Shown here: one piece after another, positions 16,190-22,985 of the stretch
Layout of the letters: each line of letters opens with the position of its first letter
Numbering within the stretch: position 1 is the stretch's first letter
From: Nocardia acididurans
GTDB taxonomy: Bacteria; Actinomycetota; Actinomycetes; Mycobacteriales; Mycobacteriaceae
NCBI RefSeq assembly: GCF_016741815.1
Contig: NZ_JAERRJ010000013.1
Coordinates: forward strand, 124,001 to 188,000
DNA length: 64,000 bases
Direction of reading: 5' to 3'
Program-made: the position numbers and the translations under genes
The notes under the pieces: model-generated
Databases searched by the model: none
What the model saw: only the letters and a program-made list of their open reading frames with translations
What the model was told of the DNA's origin: nothing

Positions 16190-17128
16190 TCAGCCCGCGA
16201 TCATCCGCTGCAGCCCCGCGGCCACCTCGGCGTCACCGCGGGCCGACGGGTGCACCGGTGTGCCCATGAATTCGCTTGCGGGATCCAGGATTCCGGCCAG
16301 CCACGGTTCGGCGGTGCACAGGCCGTGCCCCGCGGTGACGGCCCTGGCATCGAAGAATTCCACGCCGAGTTGCTGCGCGCCCTCGCGCTGCGCGATATCG
16401 ACCCGGTTCCACAGTTCGATCGCCGACCCCGCGCGCTGCTGCACGATCTGGCCGACGCCGAGCACATTGATGCACCACGTATTCGAGCCGGGCGCGTTCA
16501 TTTCCGGGTAGCCCACGAAGATGATGCGGGCATTGGGCGCGTAGAAGCGGACGTAGTCGACGACGGGCTTGACGCGCCGCACGTATTCGGCGGTGGTCAG
16601 GCCCCGATAGTCGGTCGCGCGACCTTCGGCCGCGGCCTCGGGACCGCAGCCCCGGATCACGTCGAGCACGCAGTTGAGCAGCGTCTGGCGCAGCTTCACC
16701 TGGTTGTCGCCCCAGGAGTCGTTGAGTCCGGTCTGGATCAGCACGGCCTTGGTGCGCGGCCCGAACGCGCCCTGGGCGTCGACCTCCCGGGCCTCGTGCA
16801 CCAGCGTGTATCCGGGGCCGCTCACCAGCGTCGCGCCACGGCAGGAGGCGTCGACGAAATCGCTGGAGTCCCACAGCCCCATGCCCTGCGCCAGCTGGGT
16901 GGGCCAGGAGGTGGCACCGTGTGAGCAGTCGGGCTGTGCGCCGGGCGCGGTGTTCTCCAGCGCGGCCGCGATATCGCCGTTGGCGGTGAAGGAATCACCC
17001 ATCACCACAACGGATTTCCCGCCGTCGACGGGTGCGGCTCCGGCGTATGGCGCGGGTGCGGACAGCAGGGCCGCGGCCATGGTGACGGCGGCAGCGCCCA
17101 GCATGGCGGGGCGGGTCGAATTCGTCAT
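16190..17128 (-). CDS. Secreted SGNH/GDSL hydrolase
   Basis: A 312-residue exported esterase or acyltransferase. Residues 1-32 (MTNSTRPAMLGAAAVTMAAA then LLSAPAPYAGAAP) form a Sec signal peptide. VVVMGDSFTANG is block I with the catalytic Ser, GLND is block III with Asn, and GTPVHPSARGD near the C-terminus is block V with the Asp-x-x-His-like site. Paired cysteines suggest disulfides. ATG 17128 has AAGGA five bases upstream; an upstream GTG would add seven residues. It precedes the membrane acyltransferase gene with two bases between, so the two probably act together outside the membrane on the exported product or on an envelope lipid. Confidence 0.88.
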   Translation of the reverse strand: MTNSTRPAMLGAAAVTMAAALLSAPAPYAGAAPVDGGKSVVVMGDSFTANGDIAAALENTAPGAQPDCSHGATSWPTQLAQGMGLWDSSDFVDASCRGATLVSGPGYTLVHEAREVDAQGAFGPRTKAVLIQTGLNDSWGDNQVKLRQTLLNCVLDVIRGCGPEAAAEGRATDYRGLTTAEYVRRVKPVVDYVRFYAPNARIIFVGYPEMNAPGSNTWCINVLGVGQIVQQRAGSAIELWNRVDIAQREGAQQLGVEFFDARAVTAGHGLCTAEPWLAGILDPASEFMGTPVHPSARGDAEVAAGLQRMIAG

Positions 17129-17169
17129 GCTCTTCCTTGTCGAATGCACCGGATGCGATCTCCGGTCGA

Positions 17170-17553
17170 TCAGTAGCCGGCCCTGGGTTCGAAGCCCGGA
17201 TCGGGCAGCGTCGGCGCCTCGGCCGCGGGCGGCTCCGGATTCCGGGTCGCCGGATTCTGCGGGGCCGGATTCTGTGGCGCGACGGTCTGCGGCGCGACGG
17301 TCTGCACCGGCGGCGCGGGCGCGACGGCCTGCGGTTCGGTTGTCGCGGCAGGCGCGGTGGCCGGCGGCTCGGACGCCACGGTGGACACCGGCGCGGTCGT
17401 GGTCGTCGGCGCGACCGTGCTGCCGACGGTCGTGGTGGCCGGACTGTCCGAACTGTCCGAGCCGCAGGCCGCGGTCCCGGCGGCGATACCGCCCAGGGCG
17501 GCGGCGGCCACGATGATCCGCAGCGTCCGCGAATGAATGATGTTCTGTCTCAT
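17170..17553 (-). CDS. Small Pro/Thr/Ala-rich lipoprotein
   Basis: A 127-residue protein starting MRQNIIHSRTLRIIVAAAAL with a lipobox ending in GTAAC, so it should be lipid-anchored at Cys30 or so. The mature part is almost entirely low complexity: SDSSDSPATTTVGSTVAPTT, then TTTAP and TEPQAVAP blocks, then tandem near-repeats QTVAP-QTVAP-QNPAP-QNPAT. No folded domain is visible; it may be a cell-wall-spanning spacer or a carrier. GGGAG five bases before the ATG supports this start. It sits between the DUF3419 and SGNH genes in the cluster, the boundary between cytoplasmic and envelope functions. Confidence 0.75.
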   Translation of the reverse strand: MRQNIIHSRTLRIIVAAAALGGIAAGTAACGSDSSDSPATTTVGSTVAPTTTTAPVSTVASEPPATAPAATTEPQAVAPAPPVQTVAPQTVAPQNPAPQNPATRNPEPPAAEAPTLPDPGFEPRAGY

Positions 17554-17614
17554 GGCAACTCCCGCACGATCCGTCATGGCTGCTCCCGGTTCCGTAGGTG
17601 TGGTTCGCACGCCG

Positions 17615-18721
17615 CTACCGCTGATCCGCGCCGACGGTGTAGATCTCGAACTGGTACACGAAGGCGTAGTCGTCGAAGTACAGCTGGGCGCACAGCTCGT
17701 CCTCGCGGTGCAGCAGCTGTCGCAGGTCCGCGGCCGGGGTGTGCCGGGACAGGAAGTTGCGGTAGCAGATTCGCGCACCCGGTCGCGCCACCCGCACCAC
17801 CTCTTTCATGAGGGTGGCGAACTGGTCGCGGTCGATGCAGCTGGTCACGTCGGACAGCGAGAACTTGTCCACGGATCCGTCCGGCAGTGCCCGCAGCCGC
17901 TCCATGAGATCGCCGCGCACCACGTTCACCTTGGTGGTGGCCGCGCGAATGGCCTCCACGTTCTCGCGAAGCAGGTAGTGCGGCAATACATCCCGGCGCG
18001 GGTACCGGCCGTGGAACATGAACGACACCCAGTCGTTCTCCCCGGCGAGATGGTTCTCGAAGGTGTGGTCGAGGCGCTCCAGAACGTAGTCGCCGCAGGA
18101 CTTCTCGTCGGTGACGACATTGTAGGAGTCGTCGTTGAGCACGGCCTTGAGCGTGCGCTCGGTGAAGCCGTGGCGAATCATGGTGCGCCACAGCACGCCG
18201 TCGACCCGGCCGCGATAGATCCGCCGCTGCGTCGCGAGGTCGGTGGCGGCGAACAGATCCCGCATGGCGCGGCCGTAGAGCAGCTTCATGGCCGGGGCGA
18301 CCAGGCGCACGTAGAGCTGTTCGTGCCGGCCCGCCAGCAGTACGCCGCCCACGATGGCCTTGCGGTAGCGGGTGAAGTAGGCGACCGCGCCGTCGGACAG
18401 GTGCGGTTTCAACTCCTCGAAAAGCCGCCAGCGACTGGTGGATTCGTCGACGCCCAGGAATTCCAGCAGGGTGTCGTAGGAGAAGTGCCGGATGGCGGCC
18501 AGCTTGAGCTCGAGCAGGTAGGTCTGGCCCGGCGAGCTGTCGATGGAGGTGACCGTGTGCGGGTTGTTCACCACCAGGCTCAGGGCCCGGCAGCCGCTGC
18601 CGGTCACCGCGAGCACATCGTCGTTCTCGGTGATGTCGAGCGCCCGCATCTCGGAGCGGGAATCTTCGTCACAGGTGCTGTAGAGCAGCCAGCGGTCGTT
18701 GGTCGTCTCTGCGGTTGTCAC
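17615..18721 (-). CDS. DUF3419 (BtaA-like) SAM-dependent 3-amino-3-carboxypropyl transferase family protein
   Basis: A 368-residue DUF3419 protein. DVLAVTGSGCRALSLVVNNP (residues 35-54) is the SAM-binding glycine-rich region, followed by VTSIDSSPGQTYLLELKLAA with the acidic residue expected for ribose binding. The C-terminal Rossmann part has LSDVTSCIDRDQFATLMKEV and VRVARPGARICYRNFLSRH. The characterised relative BtaA transfers the 3-amino-3-carboxypropyl group of SAM to a diacylglycerol hydroxyl to begin betaine-lipid synthesis. No BtaB-like N-methyltransferase is present here. The gene is in the cluster operon 32 bp after the exporter. The inference is that it puts a homoseryl-like group on the product lipid; the acceptor is unknown. 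Confidence 0.85.
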   Translation of the reverse strand: MTTAETTNDRWLLYSTCDEDSRSEMRALDITENDDVLAVTGSGCRALSLVVNNPHTVTSIDSSPGQTYLLELKLAAIRHFSYDTLLEFLGVDESTSRWRLFEELKPHLSDGAVAYFTRYRKAIVGGVLLAGRHEQLYVRLVAPAMKLLYGRAMRDLFAATDLATQRRIYRGRVDGVLWRTMIRHGFTERTLKAVLNDDSYNVVTDEKSCGDYVLERLDHTFENHLAGENDWVSFMFHGRYPRRDVLPHYLLRENVEAIRAATTKVNVVRGDLMERLRALPDGSVDKFSLSDVTSCIDRDQFATLMKEVVRVARPGARICYRNFLSRHTPAADLRQLLHREDELCAQLYFDDYAFVYQFEIYTVGADQR

Positions 18722-18752
18722 TGTCGTTCACCCTTCGCGGAGCGTGCGCGGC

Positions 18753-20327
18753 TCAGGCCTGCGTCGCGTCCGTCAGATCGGATTCGGGGTCGTCGGAGGT
18801 CACCGGCGGCGGTGGCGGCGAGGACGGCAGCAGGGCGGCGGCGATCACCGCGGCGACCGCGCACACCGCGGTCACCACCAGGCAGGTGATCTGGAAGCCG
18901 TGCACGAACGCGTCCCGCACGGCGGTGCGCAGTGCCTCGGCCGCGTCGGTCTGGCCGCGTCCGAGCAGCCCGGCCGCCTGCTGCAGCGCCGCGCCCAGGG
19001 AATCCCGGGCGGCGTCCAGAACCGTTGCGGGAACGCCCTTCACGCTGCCGTCGGAGAGTTCGCCGGTGTAGAGCGAGTGGTGCACGCTGCCCACCACCGC
19101 GATGCCGAGCGCGCCGCCGAGCAGCCGGGTGGCATCGTTCATGGCGGAGCCGACACCGGCCTTGGCGGCCGGCACCACGCCCATGATGGCCTCGGTCGCC
19201 GGGATGGCCACCGCGCCGATGCCGAGGCCGATCACCACCATCTGCGCGGCGATGATCGGGTAGCCGGTCGCCGCGTCGTCGAAGGCGAACCAGGCGTAGG
19301 CGATTCCCATCAGGATCAGCCCCGCCGTCACCACCGCGCGGGTGCCGAGCTTGACGGTCAGCTTGCCGCCGAGCACCGACCCGATGATGATCGCCACCGC
19401 GACCGGGATGAGCCGCACGCCCGCGCCCAGCGGCGTATAGGACTTCAGGAACTGGAAGTACTGCGTCACCAGGAAGGTGAAGCCGTTCAGCGTGAAGAAC
19501 GTGATGGTGATGATGCCGCAGGCCGCCGAGAACCGGAGGTTGCCGAACAGCCGCACATCGAGCATCGGCGCGCGAGCCGTCAGCTCCCGCCAGACCAGTC
19601 CGGCCAGCAGCAGCACCGCGCCCGCGAACCCGAGCAGCGTCCGGGCCGAGAGCCAACCCTGTTCCGGCGCTTCGATGATGGTGTACACGAGCACGCCGAG
19701 CCCGGCCGTCGAGAGCACCAGACCGGGCAGATCCAGCCCGCGCCCGTGCGGATCCCGGGAGTCGGGCACCAGCAGCGCCACCAGCACCAGGCACACCACG
19801 CCGACAGGCACCACGACGACGAACACACTGCCCCACCAGAAGTGGTCCAGCAGCAGCCCGCCCACGATCGGCCCGAGCACCACGCCGATCCCGGACACCG
19901 CACCCCACACGCCGATGGCCGCCGCGCGTTCCTTGCGCTCGGTGAACACGTTCGTGAGGATCGACAGCGTCGACGGATAGATCATGGCCGCGCCGACACC
20001 CATCACCGTGCGCGCCGCGATCAGCTGCTCGGTGCTGTCGCACAGTGCGCCCGCCCCGGTCGCGACGGTGAACACCACCAGCCCGCCCAGCAGGATGCCG
20101 CGCCGGCCGAACCGGTCGCCGAGGCTGCCCGCGACCAGCACCAGGGCCGCGAAGGTGAGCGCGTACGCGTCCACGATCCACTGCAAACCGCTGGTGCTGG
20201 AACCCAATTCGCGTACCAGGCTGGGCAGTGCGAGGTTGACGATCATCGCGTCCATGTAGATCGCGATGACGCACAGGCAGAGCACCGCGAGGACGGGCCC
20301 CTTGGCGCGGGTCGGCGTGGTGGTCAT
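18753..20327 (-). CDS. MFS exporter, DHA2 family (14 TMS)
   Basis: A 524-residue EmrB/QacA-type drug:proton antiporter. Helix 1 has VLAVLCLCVIAIYMDAMIVN with the DHA2-type Asp (motif D1), LGDRFGRRGILLGGLVVF is MFS motif A after helix 2, and GVWGAVSGIGVVLGPIVGG is the antiporter motif C in helix 5. About fourteen hydrophobic segments follow, with long linkers near residues 190-200. The start codon overlaps the stop of the FAD-binding oxidoreductase by 4 bp (ATGA), so the two are translationally coupled. As the only transporter in the cluster it is the likely exporter of the product or an intermediate, and may also give self-resistance. Confidence 0.92.
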   Translation of the reverse strand: MTTTPTRAKGPVLAVLCLCVIAIYMDAMIVNLALPSLVRELGSSTSGLQWIVDAYALTFAALVLVAGSLGDRFGRRGILLGGLVVFTVATGAGALCDSTEQLIAARTVMGVGAAMIYPSTLSILTNVFTERKERAAAIGVWGAVSGIGVVLGPIVGGLLLDHFWWGSVFVVVVPVGVVCLVLVALLVPDSRDPHGRGLDLPGLVLSTAGLGVLVYTIIEAPEQGWLSARTLLGFAGAVLLLAGLVWRELTARAPMLDVRLFGNLRFSAACGIITITFFTLNGFTFLVTQYFQFLKSYTPLGAGVRLIPVAVAIIIGSVLGGKLTVKLGTRAVVTAGLILMGIAYAWFAFDDAATGYPIIAAQMVVIGLGIGAVAIPATEAIMGVVPAAKAGVGSAMNDATRLLGGALGIAVVGSVHHSLYTGELSDGSVKGVPATVLDAARDSLGAALQQAAGLLGRGQTDAAEALRTAVRDAFVHGFQITCLVVTAVCAVAAVIAAALLPSSPPPPPVTSDDPESDLTDATQA

Positions 20328-21802
20328 GACGGTCGCACTCCTTCGTCGTCGTTCGTGCGCAGAGCGGTGGCGAGCAGCACAGCTTGGAAGGACAGCGCGA
20401 TGACATCGTTGGTCACGAGCACCGCGCCGCGGATCAGGTCGCCGAGGATGTGCAGTCCCGGCACCGGCGTCCCGGTGCGGTCGAGCGCCTCGAAGGTCGG
20501 GACATGCACCCGCACGCCGCCGAGCGGATGCGCGTCGAGCAGCCCGGCGTCGAGCAGGCCTGCCAGCATCGGCTGGGTGCGCAGGGCGGCGGCGTCGGTG
20601 CCCGCGCCGGTGGCGTTGATCACGACGTCCGCGAATTCCGTTGTGTCACCGAGGTGTACGGCGAAGCCGTCGCCGGTGTGCCGGACATTGTGCAGGCCGT
20701 CACGCACCCGGAGCTGCCCGGCGTCCATGGCGCTCACCAGGCGGCGTGCGGTCTCGGCTGGGATGGGTGCGCCGTGTACCAGCAGCGGGGTCAGCCATTT
20801 CTCGAAGAATTCGGCGCGATCCGGTTCGACCAGGAGCTGCCAGGCGGGCAGCAGGGTGGGGGAGGCCCCGTTGACGATCTGCTGCCAGCCGCGTTCGATC
20901 CCGGCCTCGACCTCGGCCAGTTCATGAGCGAGGTGATCCCGGGTGGTCGGGCCGCCGTCGCGCACCTCGGTCCAGTCCGGCGGTTGCGCGGAGGCGGCTT
21001 CGATATCGGCCATGAGCGCACGCCCGAAGTCGGTGAGCCGCAACGATCCCGCCGCCGCGGCCCGGCCCATGCACGCCTCGATGTGTGGAGTCGGCGCGGT
21101 GGTCTCCGGGCCGCGCAGCCGGGGCAGCCGACCGGAGCGCGAGGCGAGCAGCACCGGCCCGGTATGCCCGCGTGCGGCCAGGGTGAGCGCGGTATCGACG
21201 GCGGTGAGCCGGGTGCCGAGCACCGCGACCCGCGCCTCGGCGGGAAGCTGCGGCAGCTGCCACGGATCGGTGAAATACCCTGCCGCCCCGGCGATCCCGG
21301 GGTACGGGTCCGCCTGCGGCAGCATGCCGATCCCGAGGACCACCCGGTGCGTGTCGAATACCTGCCCGCTCGCGCACTCCACCCGCCAGCGCCGATCACG
21401 GCCCGGCCGCACGCCGACCACCTCGTCGGTGACGACATCGACCGTGACCCCGGCCGCCGTCGCCTCCTTCACCGCCTGGTCGAACATGTCGCGCACATAG
21501 CGCCCGAACCAGTACCGGGCCGGGAACTCGGTGACGGATTCCCCGGCGGCCGCGGCCTGTTCGGTGACCCAGCGCGCGTACTCGTCCGGATCGCCCAGGT
21601 TCAGGCTGGATTTCGCGGCGCGCGTATTGATCAGATGCGTCGGCTCCGGCGACCCGAACGGCAGCTGGTGTGCCGCCGGATCCCGGTCGATGACGACATA
21701 GCGGGATCCGGGCGGCATGGCAGGCAGCAGCTGCCGCGCCAGGGCCGTGCCGGTGGGCCCGCGCCCGATCTGGACGACCGCGCTCCCGACGTCGATGGTC
21801 AT
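20324..21802 (-). CDS. FAD/NAD(P)-binding oxidoreductase
   Basis: A 492-residue flavoprotein. The N-terminal dinucleotide site reads AVVQIGRGPTGTALARQLLP (G-x-G-P-x-G variant), followed by YVVIDRDP at the end of strand 2. RVVLGIGMLPQADPYPGIAG and the second Rossmann region RVAVLGTRLTAVDTALTLAA (residues about 195-214) give a two-dinucleotide arrangement. The C-terminal VPGLHILGDLIRGAVLVTND binds FAD. The layout fits the FAD-NAD(P)-binding family (HI0933/NAD_binding_9-like) related to flavin N-hydroxylases and other monooxygenases. In the cluster it could oxidise an amine or an acyl chain. It begins 39 bp after the acyl-CoA-dehydrogenase-like gene. Confidence 0.82.
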   Translation of the reverse strand: MTIDVGSAVVQIGRGPTGTALARQLLPAMPPGSRYVVIDRDPAAHQLPFGSPEPTHLINTRAAKSSLNLGDPDEYARWVTEQAAAAGESVTEFPARYWFGRYVRDMFDQAVKEATAAGVTVDVVTDEVVGVRPGRDRRWRVECASGQVFDTHRVVLGIGMLPQADPYPGIAGAAGYFTDPWQLPQLPAEARVAVLGTRLTAVDTALTLAARGHTGPVLLASRSGRLPRLRGPETTAPTPHIEACMGRAAAAGSLRLTDFGRALMADIEAASAQPPDWTEVRDGGPTTRDHLAHELAEVEAGIERGWQQIVNGASPTLLPAWQLLVEPDRAEFFEKWLTPLLVHGAPIPAETARRLVSAMDAGQLRVRDGLHNVRHTGDGFAVHLGDTTEFADVVINATGAGTDAAALRTQPMLAGLLDAGLLDAHPLGGVRVHVPTFEALDRTGTPVPGLHILGDLIRGAVLVTNDVIALSFQAVLLATALRTNDDEGVRPS

Positions 21803-21841
21803 GGGGTGTGAACCTCGAATCCTGTTCTGCGGCAGTACCGG

Positions 21842-22954
21842 TCAGGCGACGATCAGCGGCTCGCCGGCCACGAATCGGTCCAGCGGCTCGGCGATGTTCA
21901 TGCGTGACGGCGGATGGAAGGCCAGTGCCCGGCAGCCGGTGTAGAGCTGCGCGGAGTCACCGGTCATGAAGGCGATGCCGCCGAGCAGTTCGGTCGCCAG
22001 GCCGGAGGTGCGCTCGATGGCGCGCTGGGTGGCGAAGCGCAGATGCAGCGCGCGGGCCACTGTGCCGGGATCGATTGCGCCCTGGGCGATCTCGTTCGCC
22101 ACGGCTTCGATGGCCGCCATCGCCGTATCCAGATCGCCGACCATGGCCATCCGGTCGGCGGCGGTGCCCTTGCGGCCGTCGAGCACCCGCTCCACCAGCC
22201 CGCTGGCCATCCCGAGGTAGCAGGCCGAGACCAGGACGCTGAAGGTCAGCCACGCCGCGCTGAGCGCGTCGTTGAGAGTGTCGTCGGAGCCGCCGAAGAA
22301 CGAGATCGCGTCCTCGGCGACCGCCACATCGGTGAGCACCACCTCGTGTGTCTCCGAGCCGGGGAAGACCGCGACGCCGGGTAGCGGGCGCACCTCGATA
22401 CCGGGCGAGGCCGCCGGAATCACCGCCAGCGCAAGCTGATCCGCGGCTTCGCCGTCCGGCCGTAGCCGCACGCTCGCGGTCAGGATGTCCATGGACTTGG
22501 ACAGACTGCACGGCTTCTTGCTGCCGCTGATCTTCCAGCCGCCCTCGACGCGCTCGCCGTGCAGCTTCGGGGTGATGACGCTCGCCCCCGGAATCCCTTC
22601 GGCGAAGGCCGAAGCCAGGTACAGCCGCGCCTGGGCGACCATATCCAGCATCATGTCGCCGGCCGGACCGGGCGGCATGGCGGCGACCGTGCACGAGTGC
22701 ATGTTCACCGCGATGGCCAGTGACGGCGAGCGCGCGCCGAGCGCCCGGTGCACCCGGGCGGCCTCGGCCAGATTCGCGCCGCAGCCGCCGCGTTCCGCGC
22801 CGATGAGCAGTCCGGTGCCGCCCGCGTCCCGGAACAGCGCCAGTGCCGGGGTATCGGCCGATTCGAGCAGCTCCAGCGGCATAGCGGCGAGCTTGGCGTC
22901 GAGGCCGGGCAGGAAACGCTCCGTCGTCTCCCGTTCCCTGGTCATGAAATTCAT
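21842..22954 (-). CDS. Acyl-CoA dehydrogenase-fold flavoenzyme
   Basis: A 370-residue acyl-CoA dehydrogenase superfamily member. N-terminal helices precede GTGLLIGAERGGCGANLAEA, then the middle beta domain SAFAEGIPGASVITPKLHGE, GGWKISGSKKPCSLSKSMDI and HEVVLTDVAVAEDAISFFGG, then C-terminal helices with RAIERTSGLATELLGGIAFM. The usual C-terminal YEGT-type catalytic Glu context is absent; that region reads CRALAFHPPSRMNIAEPL. It could be a desaturase acting on the ACP-bound acyl chain, as TamT does in tambjamine biosynthesis, or a flavin N-oxygenase of the VlmH type. ATG 22954 has AAGGA five bases upstream. Part of the cluster operon. Confidence 0.82.
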   Translation of the reverse strand: MNFMTRERETTERFLPGLDAKLAAMPLELLESADTPALALFRDAGGTGLLIGAERGGCGANLAEAARVHRALGARSPSLAIAVNMHSCTVAAMPPGPAGDMMLDMVAQARLYLASAFAEGIPGASVITPKLHGERVEGGWKISGSKKPCSLSKSMDILTASVRLRPDGEAADQLALAVIPAASPGIEVRPLPGVAVFPGSETHEVVLTDVAVAEDAISFFGGSDDTLNDALSAAWLTFSVLVSACYLGMASGLVERVLDGRKGTAADRMAMVGDLDTAMAAIEAVANEIAQGAIDPGTVARALHLRFATQRAIERTSGLATELLGGIAFMTGDSAQLYTGCRALAFHPPSRMNIAEPLDRFVAGEPLIVA

Positions 22955-22985
22955 TGCGATCCTTAGAAATTCGTGGGAGGTGTGG

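Noticed and set aside
13953..16511. Plus-strand frame of about 850 codons opposite the hydrolase and acyltransferase genes
   Set aside because: Shadow of three well-supported minus-strand genes; the sequence is rich in Arg, Gln and His typical of antisense high-GC frames.
18699..20927. Plus-strand frame of 742 codons opposite the MFS and FAD-binding genes
   Set aside because: Antisense artefact; both minus-strand genes have intact family motifs.
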